This document shows, piece by piece, positions 34,096 to 43,067 of a stretch of DNA of 64,000 nt. Origin of the DNA: JAEUHO01 sp046350655 (GTDB lineage: Bacteria; Planctomycetota; PLA2; JAEUHO01); the NCBI GenBank assembly GCA_046350655.1, contig JAXMAB010000009.1, positions 1-64,000 on the forward strand, given 5' to 3'. A program made the translations under genes and the position numbers. The notes beneath the pieces were generated by a model. That model ran no database searches, had not been told where the DNA came from, and saw only the letters and a list, made by a program, of their open reading frames with translations. Within the stretch, counting starts at the first letter, position 1; every line of letters begins with the position of its first letter.

Positions 34096-35805
34096 TCAGG
34101 GCGCGACGAGCGCGAACCGGTCGACGTCCACGACGCCGAGGTCGGTGATCTTGAGGTGCGGGATCACGGGCAGGGGCAGGAACGCCAGCTGGAGGAACGG
34201 CTCGCCGAGCGGGCAGCCGAGGGCCTTCACCGCGGCGCGCAGCGCGCGCAGGCGGTCGCGGACCTCGCCGAACGGGCGGTCCGAGAGCAGGCCGGCGAGC
34301 GGCAGCGGCAGCTCGGCCACGATCTCGGTGCCCGCCGCCGCGACGAAGCCGCCGCCGAGGGACCGCAGGCGGTTCACGGCGACGGCCATCTCCGCGTCGC
34401 TCGCGCCGACGACGATCACGTTGTGGCTGTCGTGGCCCACGCTGCTCGCGAGCGCGCCGCGGCGGAGGCCGAAGCCGCGCACGAAGCCGCGCCCGACGTT
34501 CTGGTTCTTCCCGTGGCGCGCGAGGACGGCGACGCGGTGCACGCCCTGCGCCGGGTCGGGGAACCGCTCGCCGTCGCGCCACGGCAGCGTCAGCGACAGC
34601 GCGTCGGTGACGATGCTGCCCGCGATCACGCCGATGACCGGGCCCGTAGGCCCCGAGGCCTTCGTGCGGAACACGTCGGCCGTGACCGGGCCGAGGCGGA
34701 GCGAGCCGCGGCCGACGTCCGGGACGCGGCGCGTGCGCGCGAAGGTCGCCTCCGTGACCGGCTCGCCGCGCGCGATCACCGAGGCGACCGCGCAGGTCTC
34801 GAGGTCGTCGAGGAGGACGAGGTCGGCCCGGTAGCCCGGCGCCACGAGCCCGCGGTCGCGCAGGTTGAAGCCGCGCGCCGCCGACCACGTGGCCGCGCGG
34901 TACGCCGCCGCCGCGGGCACGCCCTCGGCGATGGCCGTGCGCACGAGGTGGTCGAGGTGGCCCTCCTCGGCGATGTCGAGGGGGTTGCGGTCGTCGGTGC
35001 AGAACGCGAGGAACGGCGACGTCACGGGCGTGAGCAGCGGCGCGAGGCGGCGGACGTCCTTGCTCACGCTGCCGTCGCGCAGGAACACCTGCAGGCCCTT
35101 CCTGAGCTTCTCGCGGGCCTCCTCGAGGCGGGTGCTCTCGTGGCAGTTGCGGATGCCGCACGAGGCGTACGCGTTGAGGTCGCGGCCCGTGACGAAGGGC
35201 GCGTGGCCGTCGACGTGGCCGTCGGAGAACGCGGCGAGCTTTTCGAGCACCTCGGGGTCCTTCGCGAGGACGCCGGGGAAGTTCATCAGCTCCGCGAGCC
35301 CGAGCACCCGCGGGTGGCCGCGCAGGGGCACGAGGTCGTCGGCCGACAGCCGCGCCCCGCTCGTCTCGAGGTGCGTCGCGGGCACGCACGACGAGAGCTG
35401 CACGAACAGGTCTATCGCGAGGCCGCCCGCGGCGTCGAGGAAGTACCGCAGGCCCTCGAGCCCGAGCACGTTCGCGATCTCGTGCGGGTCGCACACGGCG
35501 GTCGTCGTCCCGCGCGGCAGCACGCACGCGTCGAACTCGGCCGGCGTCACCAGGGTGCTCTCGACGTGGACGTGCGCGTCCACGAAGCCGGGCACCACGA
35601 CCTTGCCGCGGGCGTCGACGACGCGACGGCCCTCGTAGCCCTCGTACGTCCCGACGATCGTGTCGCCGGCCAGGGCGACGTCGCCCTCGGCGACCTCGCC
35701 GGTCACGACGTCGAGGATCCGCCCGCCCTTCACGACGAGGTCGGCCGGCTCGCGGCCGAGCGCGATGTCGATGCGTCGGGCGAGCGTCGCGGCGTCGGGT
35801 TTCAT
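34096..35805 (-). CDS. ade: Adenine deaminase
   Basis: 569 residues, typical length for the amidohydrolase-type adenine deaminase that converts adenine to hypoxanthine. Motifs: DAHVHVESTLVTPAEFD (metal His pair), VCDPHEIANVLG, the internal GHAPFVTGRDLNAY, FCTDDRNPLDI (metal Asp) and the C-terminal HDSHNVIVVGASDAEM. It works in purine salvage. It stands upstream of the M18 peptidase on the same strand, 13 bases apart, suggesting joint turnover of nucleobases and peptides. Confidence 0.95.
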   Translation of the reverse strand: MKPDAATLARRIDIALGREPADLVVKGGRILDVVTGEVAEGDVALAGDTIVGTYEGYEGRRVVDARGKVVVPGFVDAHVHVESTLVTPAEFDACVLPRGTTTAVCDPHEIANVLGLEGLRYFLDAAGGLAIDLFVQLSSCVPATHLETSGARLSADDLVPLRGHPRVLGLAELMNFPGVLAKDPEVLEKLAAFSDGHVDGHAPFVTGRDLNAYASCGIRNCHESTRLEEAREKLRKGLQVFLRDGSVSKDVRRLAPLLTPVTSPFLAFCTDDRNPLDIAEEGHLDHLVRTAIAEGVPAAAAYRAATWSAARGFNLRDRGLVAPGYRADLVLLDDLETCAVASVIARGEPVTEATFARTRRVPDVGRGSLRLGPVTADVFRTKASGPTGPVIGVIAGSIVTDALSLTLPWRDGERFPDPAQGVHRVAVLARHGKNQNVGRGFVRGFGLRRGALASSVGHDSHNVIVVGASDAEMAVAVNRLRSLGGGFVAAAGTEIVAELPLPLAGLLSDRPFGEVRDRLRALRAAVKALGCPLGEPFLQLAFLPLPVIPHLKITDLGVVDVDRFALVAP

Positions 35806-35906
35806 GCCGGGATTCTCGCCGGAACCGGGCGCCCGCGCGACCCTGCCGCCGGGTGGGGGCGGCGGTCCCCCGCCGCCCGGCGCGGCGCGGCCCGCGCCCC
35901 GTGGCG

Positions 35907-37010
35907 TCACGAGTTGAAGAGGAAGTGGCAGACGTCGCCGTCGCGCATCACGTAGGCCTTGCCCTCGGTGCGCAGCTTCCCCGCGTCCTTGATCGCCTTC
36001 TCGGACTTCAGCGCCTCGAGGTCCGCGACGCTGTACACCTCGGCGCGGATGAAGCCCTTCTCGAAGTCGCTGTGGATGACGCCCGCGGCCTGCGGCGCCG
36101 TCGCGCCCACCGGGATCGTCCACGCCCGGACCTCCTTCGGGCCCGCCGTGTAGAACGACTGCAGGCCGAGGAGGTGGTAGGCCGCGCGGGCCAGCGCCGA
36201 CAGCGCGGGCTCCTTCATGCCGAGGCTCCCGAGCATCTCCATCCGGTCCGCGTCCGACAGCTCGCCCAGCTCGCTCTCGATCTTCGCGCAGACCGGCACG
36301 ACCTCCATGCCCTCGGCCGCCGCGCGCTCGCGCACGCGCTTCGCCAGCGGGCCCTCGCCGAGCACGTCCGTCTCGTCCACGTTGGCGACGTACAGCACGC
36401 GCTTCGCCGTCAGGAGGCCCAGCGTCCGCATCATGCGGCGCTCCTCGGCGTCGAGGCCCTCGAGCGTCCGCGCGGCGTCGCCCTTCGACAGGACCGGGAG
36501 CAGCTTGGCGAGCACCGCCGCCCGCAGCCCCGCCTCCTTGTCGCCGCTCTTCGCCGACCGCTCGGCCTTCGGCAGCGCCGTCTCGACCAGCTGGAGGTCG
36601 GCGAGCGTCAGCTCGGTCTCGATCGTCTCGATGTCGCGGATCGGGTCGACCGTCTGCTCGACGTGGATCACCTGCTCGCCGCCGGGCAGCGACTCGAAAC
36701 AGCGCACCACGTGGAGGATCGCGTCCACCTCGCGGATGTGCGACAGGAACTTGTTGCCGAGGCCCTCGCCCTCCGACGCGCCGCGGACGATGCCGGCGAT
36801 GTCCACGAGCCGCAGCGCGGCCGGCACCAGCTTCTCGGTCGGGATGAAGCGCCGGATCGACTCGAGCCGCGGGTCCGGGATGCTGATGACGCCGACGTTC
36901 GGCTCGATGGTCGCGAACGGGTAGTTCGCGGCGAGCGCGCCCGCGTGGGTCAGCGCGTTGAACAACGTGCTCTTCCCGACGTTCGGCAGACCGACGATTC
37001 CGGCTTCCAT
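35907..37010 (-). CDS. ychF: Ribosome-binding ATPase/GTPase YchF (Obg family)
   Basis: 367 residues. G1 GLPNVGKST starts at residue 7, G3 is DIAGIV, and G4 reads NVDE rather than NKxD, the hallmark of YchF, which prefers ATP. The central coiled coil and C-terminal TGS domain (RAWTIPVGATAPQAAGVIHSDFEKGFIRAEV) are complete. It binds ribosomes and influences stress responses and translation fidelity. TAGCAT (37055-37060, minus strand) is a likely -10, giving a leader of about 40 bases. Confidence 0.97.
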   Translation of the reverse strand: MEAGIVGLPNVGKSTLFNALTHAGALAANYPFATIEPNVGVISIPDPRLESIRRFIPTEKLVPAALRLVDIAGIVRGASEGEGLGNKFLSHIREVDAILHVVRCFESLPGGEQVIHVEQTVDPIRDIETIETELTLADLQLVETALPKAERSAKSGDKEAGLRAAVLAKLLPVLSKGDAARTLEGLDAEERRMMRTLGLLTAKRVLYVANVDETDVLGEGPLAKRVRERAAAEGMEVVPVCAKIESELGELSDADRMEMLGSLGMKEPALSALARAAYHLLGLQSFYTAGPKEVRAWTIPVGATAPQAAGVIHSDFEKGFIRAEVYSVADLEALKSEKAIKDAGKLRTEGKAYVMRDGDVCHFLFNS

Positions 37011-37182
37011 GTTCGTTCGACCTCGGCGCGCGCGAGGACCCGCGCGGGTTCGGGATGCTACGGGCGGGCGCGGGGATGTCCCGCTCCGCCGCGGTGGGGG
37101 TGGCGCGGGACAGGGCGGGCGCGCGGACGGGAGCAGCGGGTCGGGACGGGGGGGCGGCCCGTGGACCGACGGCGGTCACGCC

Positions 37183-37201
37183 GGGGGGACGCGAGGCCCG
37201 G
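37183..37201 (+). repeat. Repeat A, single copy, in the ychF-tRNA gap
   Basis: GGGGGGACGCGAGGCCCGG. It lies in 37011-37400, a stretch of about 390 bases that otherwise holds only the ychF promoter and no gene I can support. Confidence 0.65.
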
Positions 37202-37400
37202 TCGGGGGCCGTGGGCGACCCGGGCGCATCCCGAGGCGCCGCGGCCGGGTCGTCGCCGCGGGGCAGGCGGCGCCGAGGGGAGCCGGCGTGGGGCTCGTGG
37301 GGCATCGCGGAGGCCGCGACGGGACGAGGGACCGAAGCCCACCGAAGCCCGCCGTCGGGAGCCGCCGGGCGACCTCGAGGGAGGCCCCCGCCGTCTCGAC

Positions 37401-37430
37401 CGGATTCCCCGCGTGCGGATTCCCCGCGTG
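37401..37430. repeat. 15-bp perfect tandem duplication at the tRNA 3' end
   Basis: CGGATTCCCCGCGTG occurs twice in a row (37401-37415, 37416-37430). The second copy runs into the last two bases of the tRNA-Leu CCA end. Confidence 0.85.
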
Positions 37431-37518
37431 GTGCCGAAGCCGGGATTTGAACCCGGAAGACCGTATTAGGGTCACTAGGTCCTGAGCCTAGCGCGTCTGC
37501 CAATTCCGCCACTTCGGC
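37429..37518 (-). tRNA. tRNA-Leu (CAG anticodon), CCA encoded
   Basis: Read on the minus strand, the acceptor stem GCCGAAG pairs with CTTCGGC, followed by discriminator A and genomic CCA. The D-arm contains AATTGGCAGACGCG, the anticodon stem-loop is CTAGG-CTCAGGA-CCTAG with anticodon CAG, a class II long variable arm follows, and the T-arm is CCGGGTTCAAATCCCGG. It reads CUG, the most used leucine codon expected at this GC content. It faces away from the plus-strand hydrolase gene. Confidence 0.96.
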
Positions 37519-37617
37519 CTGAAGTCAGCGCGAACGGTGGAGAAGGTACCGGGGGCAGGGACGGGGTCAAGGCCGGGGCCCGGGGCTGCCGTACACTCCG
37601 CCCCTCCGGGAGGCTCC

Positions 37618-38802
37618 GTGGACCGTCGCTCCGTCCCCCTGGCGCCGCGTCGACGGTCCGTCCGACGCCGGATCCTCGCGGTCCTCGCCGCGCTGCTGGT
37701 GGTGGCGGTCGCGGTCTGGGCCTTCGTCGTCCGGCCCCGGGAACCGGCGATCGCGTTCCTCAACCGCCTCGCCGGGCCGGCCCCGACGTGGGACGACCTC
37801 GCGAAGGCGGGCGCCCGGCTCCCCGTCGAGCCGCGGCCCCCGACGGTCGTCCGGCCCGTGGCCCGGGCCGACGCGCCGCGGGTGGTGGCCGTCGCGGGCG
37901 TCACGCCCGAGGGCGTGCGCGACCCCCGCGTCCTGCGCGTCGTCGAGGCGCTGGCCGCCGCCGGCTGCGACGTCGTCGCGCCCGAGCTGGCCGGGCTCGC
38001 GCGGCCCGGCGAGGACGAGACGCTGGTCGACGACGTCGTCGTCGCGTGGCGCCGCGCGCTCGCGGGCGACGGCGGGACGTCGGGGCCCCGACGGCGCGTG
38101 GCGTTCCTCGGCGTCAGCCTCGGCGCGGGGGTCGTCCTGCGCGCGCTCGCGCGCGGGGCCGAGGGCGACCCGGCGCCCGCGACGGTGGCGGCGGTGCTGC
38201 TCGTGGGCCCGCCGGACGACACGGTCGCGTTGGCCCGCGCGTGGTTCCGCCGCGCCGTGGCCCCGGCCGACGCGAAGGGCCTCGACGAGGCGCGCAGCGA
38301 CGCGGGCCTCTTCGCGCGACACGGCGTCGCGCGCGCGGCGGCCGCGCGGCTGCTCCCGGCGGCCGAGCTCGCCCCCGTGCGGGCCTGGCTCGACGCCGTG
38401 GGGGAGACGCCGTCGTCGGGGCATCGCGAGCCGGCGGGCCTCGCGTCCCCCGAGGCGGCCCGGTTCGTCGCGTCGGTGAAGGCCGAGGACCGCGTCGCCG
38501 ACGACGACCTCGCGTGGCTCCTCGCGGCGGCGACGCCGTTCCTCGAGGCGTCGTCGCCCGCCGCCGCGCCGTCGCTCGCGCGGGTGGCGGCGCCGGTGTT
38601 CGTGGTCCACGGCGTGGAGGACGCCCTCGTGCCCGTGACGGAGGCGCGCGCGCTGGCGGCGCGGCTCACCGCGTCGTCGGCGGTCGAGGTGCTCGAGAGC
38701 CGGTTGTTGTCGCACGTGGACGTCGCGTCGCCGGGGCTCGCGGAGACCTGGCGGCACGTGACGTTCGTGCAGCGGTTCCTCGACGCGGCGGGCGCGCCGT
38801 GA
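37618..38802 (+). CDS. Membrane-anchored alpha/beta hydrolase
   Basis: 394 residues: basic N-terminus, one membrane helix (ILAVLAALLVVAVAVWAFVV), then an alpha/beta-hydrolase domain outside the cytoplasm with nucleophile elbow LGVSLGAG, VHGVEDALVPV (acid) and SHVDVAS (histidine). The substrate is unknown. TACACT (37592-37597) and a GGGAGG site precede the GTG. The stop overlaps the next GTG (GTGA), opening a four-gene run to 42604. An in-frame copy of repeat A lies at 38435-38451. Confidence 0.75.
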   Translation: MDRRSVPLAPRRRSVRRRILAVLAALLVVAVAVWAFVVRPREPAIAFLNRLAGPAPTWDDLAKAGARLPVEPRPPTVVRPVARADAPRVVAVAGVTPEGVRDPRVLRVVEALAAAGCDVVAPELAGLARPGEDETLVDDVVVAWRRALAGDGGTSGPRRRVAFLGVSLGAGVVLRALARGAEGDPAPATVAAVLLVGPPDDTVALARAWFRRAVAPADAKGLDEARSDAGLFARHGVARAAAARLLPAAELAPVRAWLDAVGETPSSGHREPAGLASPEAARFVASVKAEDRVADDDLAWLLAAATPFLEASSPAAAPSLARVAAPVFVVHGVEDALVPVTEARALAARLTASSAVEVLESRLLSHVDVASPGLAETWRHVTFVQRFLDAAGAP

Positions 38803-39467
38803 GCCGGCGCGCGGGCCTTGCGTCGGCGTGGGTCGTCGTCCTCGCCGCGTGCGCGGGGCCGCGGCCGGACTCGCCGGCCGGCCGGGCCGAGGCGCTCGCG
38901 ACGCGGCTCGCGGGCCGTCCGCAGGCGCGGCGGCTGTCGTGCGAGTCGCGCAGCGCCGCCGACCTGCTGGCCGCGCACGGGATCGCGGCCACCGAGGCGC
39001 AGGTGTTCGCGCGGCTCCCGCGGTCGGACAACCCGGACCTCGGGTTCGTGGGCGACGTGGACGGGCCGCCGGGGCGGCTGCCGCCCGAGGGATACGGCGT
39101 CCACGCGGAGCCGATCGCGGCCGCGCTGCGGTCGTTCGGGCTGGCCGCGACCGCGGTGCGCGACCGCGACCTCGCGTGGTTGCGCGCGGAAACCGAGGCC
39201 GGGCGGCCGGTGATCGCGTGGGTCACGGGGTCGTGTTCGTTGTCGCGCCCGGTGGACCTCGTGGACGCCCGCGGGACGCCGTTCCGCTGCGTGCGCGGCG
39301 AGCACACGGTGCTCGTGGTCGGCGTGCGCGGGACGTCGGTGCTCGTGGTGGACCCGGGCGAGGGCCGGCGGACGACCTTCGATGCGGACGAGTTCGACGC
39401 GGCGTGGGCGCTGCTCGGCCGACGCGCGGTGCGCGCGGACCCGCCGCCGTCGCCCGCCGCGCGCTGA
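38799..39467 (+). CDS. C39-like cysteine peptidase lipoprotein
   Basis: 222 residues with a lipoprotein signal ending VVVLAAC. The body resembles the papain-like C39_2 peptidases: CESRSAADLLAAHGI near the N-terminus (candidate catalytic Cys), GRPVIAWVTGSC, RCVRGEHTVLVVGV with the candidate catalytic His and VLVVDPGEGRRT with the Asp. It would cleave peptides or process proteins in the envelope. It overlaps the hydrolase stop by GTGA and is followed 51 bases on by the pentaheme cytochrome. Confidence 0.75.
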   Translation: MSRRAGLASAWVVVLAACAGPRPDSPAGRAEALATRLAGRPQARRLSCESRSAADLLAAHGIAATEAQVFARLPRSDNPDLGFVGDVDGPPGRLPPEGYGVHAEPIAAALRSFGLAATAVRDRDLAWLRAETEAGRPVIAWVTGSCSLSRPVDLVDARGTPFRCVRGEHTVLVVGVRGTSVLVVDPGEGRRTTFDADEFDAAWALLGRRAVRADPPPSPAAR

Positions 39468-39506
39468 TCCCGGCCGATCCCGGTTCCGTGCGCGCGACGC
39501 GGGTGG

Positions 39507-39518
39507 TACGGTGCCCGG
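39507..39518 (+). promoter_or_regulatory. Leaderless-type promoter of the pentaheme cytochrome
   Basis: TACGGT (39507-39512), six-base spacer, ATG 39519, in the 51-base gap after the C39-like gene. Confidence 0.55.
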
Positions 39519-41702
39519 ATGCCGGACGGCGCGACCGCCCACGAGCCTCGCACGCGGTGGGCGCCGTTCGTCGTCGGCGGCCTCGTGGGCCTGCTGTCGG
39601 CGTGGTGGGTGTTCGTGCGCCGGCCCGCCGAGGACCGCGTCGTCGCGCGACCGCTCGCGCCGGCGGCCGAAGCCGCGGCGTGGACCGAGGAGGGCGAGCG
39701 TCGCGGGCGCCCGCTCGAGGCGTTCCCCGACCCGCCGGGCGACGGCGAGGTCGTGTCGGCGCGGTACTGGGTGTCGCTGCCGGCGTACGACATGGAGATC
39801 CGCCGGCGCGGCGCGCGCGTGACGCTGGGGATCCGCGGCACCGACGTGCAGGTGGCCGGCGGCGCGTGGACCGCGTTCGGCGAGGGCCGCATCACGGGCG
39901 ACCCGCGGTCGTTCCGGCGCGCGGTGGCGACGATCGTGTGGTCGTGCGTGGGCCTGCGGTACCGCGGCTCGACGGACGGCGTCGCGCGCCTCACGTTCGC
40001 GGACGACGGCAAGAGCCTCGTCGTGGCGTACCTGCAGGGCTACGAGGCGCTGCACGCGCCGATCGCGGACACGTACGTGAAGGCCCACGGCCGGCTGGCG
40101 GTGGGCTCGAAGCCGCCGTACGGGGCGATCCTCGGGCAGGTGCCGTTCACGTCGCGGCTCCGGAAGGCGGCGCCGGACGCCGAGGTCGTCGTCACGGGCC
40201 GCGTCCTCACCGTCGAGGGCGACGCCGTGCCGGACGCGCTCGTGCAGCTGAAGGGCGTGGACCGCACGCGGACGCACGCCGACGCCGAGGGTCGGTTCCG
40301 CCTCGTGTTCCGCGGCGCGGACGCGCCGTGGACGCAGTCGGTCTGCGCCGGCGCGGCGGGCCACCGCAACGGCGAGACCGTGTTGTTCACGGGCGATCCG
40401 ACGGAGGGCGTCGTCGTCGAGCTGGCGGCCCTGCCGCCCGGCGACCACCCGGCCTACACCTGGGTCCACCCGGCGCCCGACCGCGACGGCGACGACGTCG
40501 CGGCCTGCGGCACGTGCCACTCGTGGCAGTACACGGAGTGGCTCGGCAGCCGCCACGCGCGCATGGCCGACCACGGGCACGTGTCGTTCGAGCGCGAGCG
40601 CATGCGCCGCGTCGCGCCGGAGGCGCCCGACGACTGCGCGGCCTGTCACCAGCCCGCGTGGGCCGCGACGTCGGGCAGCGGCGTCTACCAGCCCCGCGGC
40701 GTGCTGGCGGGCAACCACTGCGACTTCTGCCACAAGGTCTCGCACGTGGACGACGTGCGGAAGCCGGGCGTGTTCGGCTCGCTCGTCCTCGCGCGGCCCG
40801 ATCCCGCGCGGACGGACCGGCCGGGGCGCATCCACCAGGTGTTCGGGCCGGCGGCCGACGTCTCGTACGCCTACATGGGCGCGTCGTACAACCCCGGCCT
40901 CTCGACCTCGCACCTGTGCGCGGGCTGCCACCAGGGCGGGGGCGTGCCCGGCCGCCCCAAGCTCGACACGTTCGAGGAGTGGCGCGGCTGGGCGGCGGCG
41001 CGCGAGGACGCGCGGTTCCGGTCGTGCCAGGACTGCCACATGCCGGGCGGCGTCGACGACGCGGACGGCCAGCGGATCGACCTGTTCGCGTGGGAGTCGA
41101 TGCACCGCGCGCCGGCGTCGGTGCACAGCCACGCGTTCCCCGGCGCGACGCCGTCGCTCGGCGCGTCCGCGCTGAAGCTCGAGGTCGCGAAGACCTGGGA
41201 CGACGCGGCCCGCCGGTGGCGCGTCGCGGTGACGGTGACGAACACCGGCGCGGGCCACGCGGTCCCGACGGGCACGTGGACGAAACACGTCGCGGTGGGG
41301 GTCTGGGCCCGCCAGGGCGCGAGGTGGCTCGCGGCCGACGGCGGCGAGCGCGCGGACCTGGTCGCCGAGGGCGGCGACGGACCGCTCGAGGCCGGCGACT
41401 GGCGGCGCCCGCCGGGCCGCGTGTTCGGCTGGCGGGTGAAGGGCGGCGACGCGACGCCGCCGGACTTCTACGCGCCGCCCGCGGCGGACGCGCTCGAGGA
41501 CCGTCGCCTGCACCCCGACGCGCCGGTGCGGATCGACGCGACGTTCGTGCCCGCGGGCGACGGGCCCGGCGCGCCGCCCGAGGTGGAGGTCCGCGTCGTG
41601 CACCGGCGCGGGGCGCTCGGCGCGGGCGTCCACGAGACGCCGTGGGACCGCAAGCCCTACGACCCGTCGCCCGAGGTCGAGTGGACGAGGATCGTCCGAT
41701 GA
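39519..41702 (+). CDS. Membrane-anchored pentaheme c-type cytochrome with N-terminal beta domains
   Basis: 727 residues. A single N-terminal anchor (about 15-32), roughly 290 residues of beta-rich sequence including a carboxypeptidase-regulatory-like segment (VVVTGRVLTVEGDAVPDALV), then a multiheme core with five CxxCH sites: CGTCH (330), CAACH (373), CDFCH (401), CAGCH (467) and CQDCH (503). A C-terminal beta domain contains VTNTGAGHAVPTGTW, seen at this place in cytochrome c554-type multiheme proteins. It would move electrons in the periplasm or at the surface; the partner is unknown. TACGGT (39507-39512) six bases upstream implies a leaderless start as well as possible read-through from the upstream genes. 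Confidence 0.87.
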   Translation: MPDGATAHEPRTRWAPFVVGGLVGLLSAWWVFVRRPAEDRVVARPLAPAAEAAAWTEEGERRGRPLEAFPDPPGDGEVVSARYWVSLPAYDMEIRRRGARVTLGIRGTDVQVAGGAWTAFGEGRITGDPRSFRRAVATIVWSCVGLRYRGSTDGVARLTFADDGKSLVVAYLQGYEALHAPIADTYVKAHGRLAVGSKPPYGAILGQVPFTSRLRKAAPDAEVVVTGRVLTVEGDAVPDALVQLKGVDRTRTHADAEGRFRLVFRGADAPWTQSVCAGAAGHRNGETVLFTGDPTEGVVVELAALPPGDHPAYTWVHPAPDRDGDDVAACGTCHSWQYTEWLGSRHARMADHGHVSFERERMRRVAPEAPDDCAACHQPAWAATSGSGVYQPRGVLAGNHCDFCHKVSHVDDVRKPGVFGSLVLARPDPARTDRPGRIHQVFGPAADVSYAYMGASYNPGLSTSHLCAGCHQGGGVPGRPKLDTFEEWRGWAAAREDARFRSCQDCHMPGGVDDADGQRIDLFAWESMHRAPASVHSHAFPGATPSLGASALKLEVAKTWDDAARRWRVAVTVTNTGAGHAVPTGTWTKHVAVGVWARQGARWLAADGGERADLVAEGGDGPLEAGDWRRPPGRVFGWRVKGGDATPPDFYAPPAADALEDRRLHPDAPVRIDATFVPAGDGPGAPPEVEVRVVHRRGALGAGVHETPWDRKPYDPSPEVEWTRIVR

Positions 41703-42604
41703 CCGTCCGCCGTCTCGTCCGGTTCGCCGTCGTCGCCGCCGCGGGCCTCGGCGTGGGCTGCGGCCCGACCGGCCTCGGCGAGGAGTCCGTCGGCCCGCCG
41801 CCGAAGACCCCCGCGCCGACGATCCCGCCGCGGACCGACGGTCGAGGGCTCGACGCGTGGGCCGCGCGGCTCTCCGACCCCGACGCCGCGGGGCGGCGCG
41901 ACGCGCTCGAGGCGCTGTCGCAGCACGCCCCGTCGGCCGGGGAGCACCTCGAGGCGGTCGCCCCGCTCCTCGCCGACCGCGACCCTGCGGTCCGCTGGGC
42001 TGCGGCGGAGCTCGTCGGCCGCGTGGGCGCGCCCGCGGGCGCGCTCGCCGACGCCCTGGTGCGGCTCCTCGACGACCCGGTCGCGGGCGTCCGTCGGGCG
42101 GCCGCCCGCGCGGCCGGACGCGTGCCGGCGGCGGCCGCCGGCCTCGCCCCGCGGATGCGCAGCGACGACGGCAGCGCCCGCGCACCGGCCAAGGCCGCCC
42201 TCGTCGCGCTCGGCCCCGACGCGGCGGAACCCGCGGCGGTCGCGGCGGTCCTCGGGCCCCTCCTGGCTCCCGACGACCCGGCCCGCGCCGAGGACGCCGC
42301 GGACGTCCTCGCGGCCCTGGGCCCGGCCGGCGTCCCGGCCCTGTCGGCGGCGCTCGCGCACGAGGACGGCTTCGTCGTCGTCCTCGCGGCGGGCGGGCTG
42401 GCCAAGGTCGGGCCCGCGGCGGCCCCGGCGGTGGACGCGCTCGCCGCGGCGGCGCGTCGCCGCAAGGGGGATGCGCGCGCGTCGGCCCTCGACGCGCTCG
42501 TGGCGGTCGGCGGTCCGGCCCGCGCGGCGTTGACCGCGCTGGCGGCGTCGCCCGACGAGGCGCTCGCCGCCGCGGCGGCCGACGCGCTCGCGCGTCTGCG
42601 CTGA
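41699..42604 (+). CDS. HEAT-repeat lipoprotein
   Basis: 301 residues with a lipoprotein signal ending GLGVGC, a Pro-rich linker, then HEAT/armadillo-like helical repeats from about 50 to the end (DPAVRWAAAELVGRV, DPVAGVRRAAARAAGRV, EDGFVVVLAAGGLAKV and similar). HEAT proteins act as binding scaffolds. The ATG overlaps the cytochrome stop by ATGA, so it is probably made together with the pentaheme protein and could be its docking partner. Two other HEAT proteins follow within 4 kb. Confidence 0.8.
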   Translation: MTVRRLVRFAVVAAAGLGVGCGPTGLGEESVGPPPKTPAPTIPPRTDGRGLDAWAARLSDPDAAGRRDALEALSQHAPSAGEHLEAVAPLLADRDPAVRWAAAELVGRVGAPAGALADALVRLLDDPVAGVRRAAARAAGRVPAAAAGLAPRMRSDDGSARAPAKAALVALGPDAAEPAAVAAVLGPLLAPDDPARAEDAADVLAALGPAGVPALSAALAHEDGFVVVLAAGGLAKVGPAAAPAVDALAAAARRRKGDARASALDALVAVGGPARAALTALAASPDEALAAAAADALARLR

Positions 42605-42795
42605 GAGGCTGCGAAGGAATCGGAGATTCCTTCGCGGCCGCGAAGCGCGGGCCCGCAGGGCCCGCACGCCGAGCGGGTTTTCGGGGGGTTCGGGCCCCGA
42701 AAACCGAGCGAAGGCGATTTCTTCTCAGCCCTTGAGCGGGTCTTCGGGGGGCGGGCCCCGAAGCCCGAGCGAAGGCGAGTTCTTCCCAGCCCTCG
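42602..42795 (+). repeat. Dispersed repeat B, copy 2, with a tandem 60-odd-base unit
   Basis: It starts at the stop codon like copy 1 and contains the identical 33-base core at 42645-42677. The unit beginning GAGCGGGT then occurs twice in tandem (about 42671-42733 and 42734-42794), each with an inverted repeat of the kind CGGGxxTTCGG ... CCCCGAA and ending CAGCCCT. The stretch 42605-43008 has no gene. A degenerate copy of repeat A lies at 42815-42833. Confidence 0.75.
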
Positions 42796-43008
42796 AGCGG
42801 CGCACGCTCGCGGCGGGGGGGACCCGAGGCCCGCGGCGCCGCGCGGCTCGGACCCGTCGCGCCCGCGCCCGCACCCCCGCCCGCGGGCGAGGCCCCACGG
42901 CCCGCCGCGGGCACGGTCCCGCCGCGTCCGGACGGTGCAGGACCCGGTGGTCGCGGGTGCGCGTCGTGCGGGCGCCGACGCGGCTGCGGGGACGCAGCCG
43001 GGGAAAGA

Positions 43009-43042
43009 GAACGGGCCCCGACCTTTCGGCCGGGGCCCGTTC
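43009..43042 (-). terminator. Intrinsic terminator of the minus-strand HEAT gene
   Basis: A 12-bp perfect stem GAACGGGCCCCG / CGGGGCCCGTTC around a 10-base loop. Read on the minus strand it follows the stop at 43068 by 26 bases and is trailed by TCTTTCCCC, a modest T-tract. Confidence 0.75.
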
Positions 43043-43067
43043 GGGACTCGCGCGGAACCGTGGCGCT

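Noticed and set aside
37435..37512. Apparent protein start MAELADALGSG upstream of the ychF and adenine deaminase frames
   Set aside because: This is the translation of the tRNA-Leu gene on the minus strand, not a protein.
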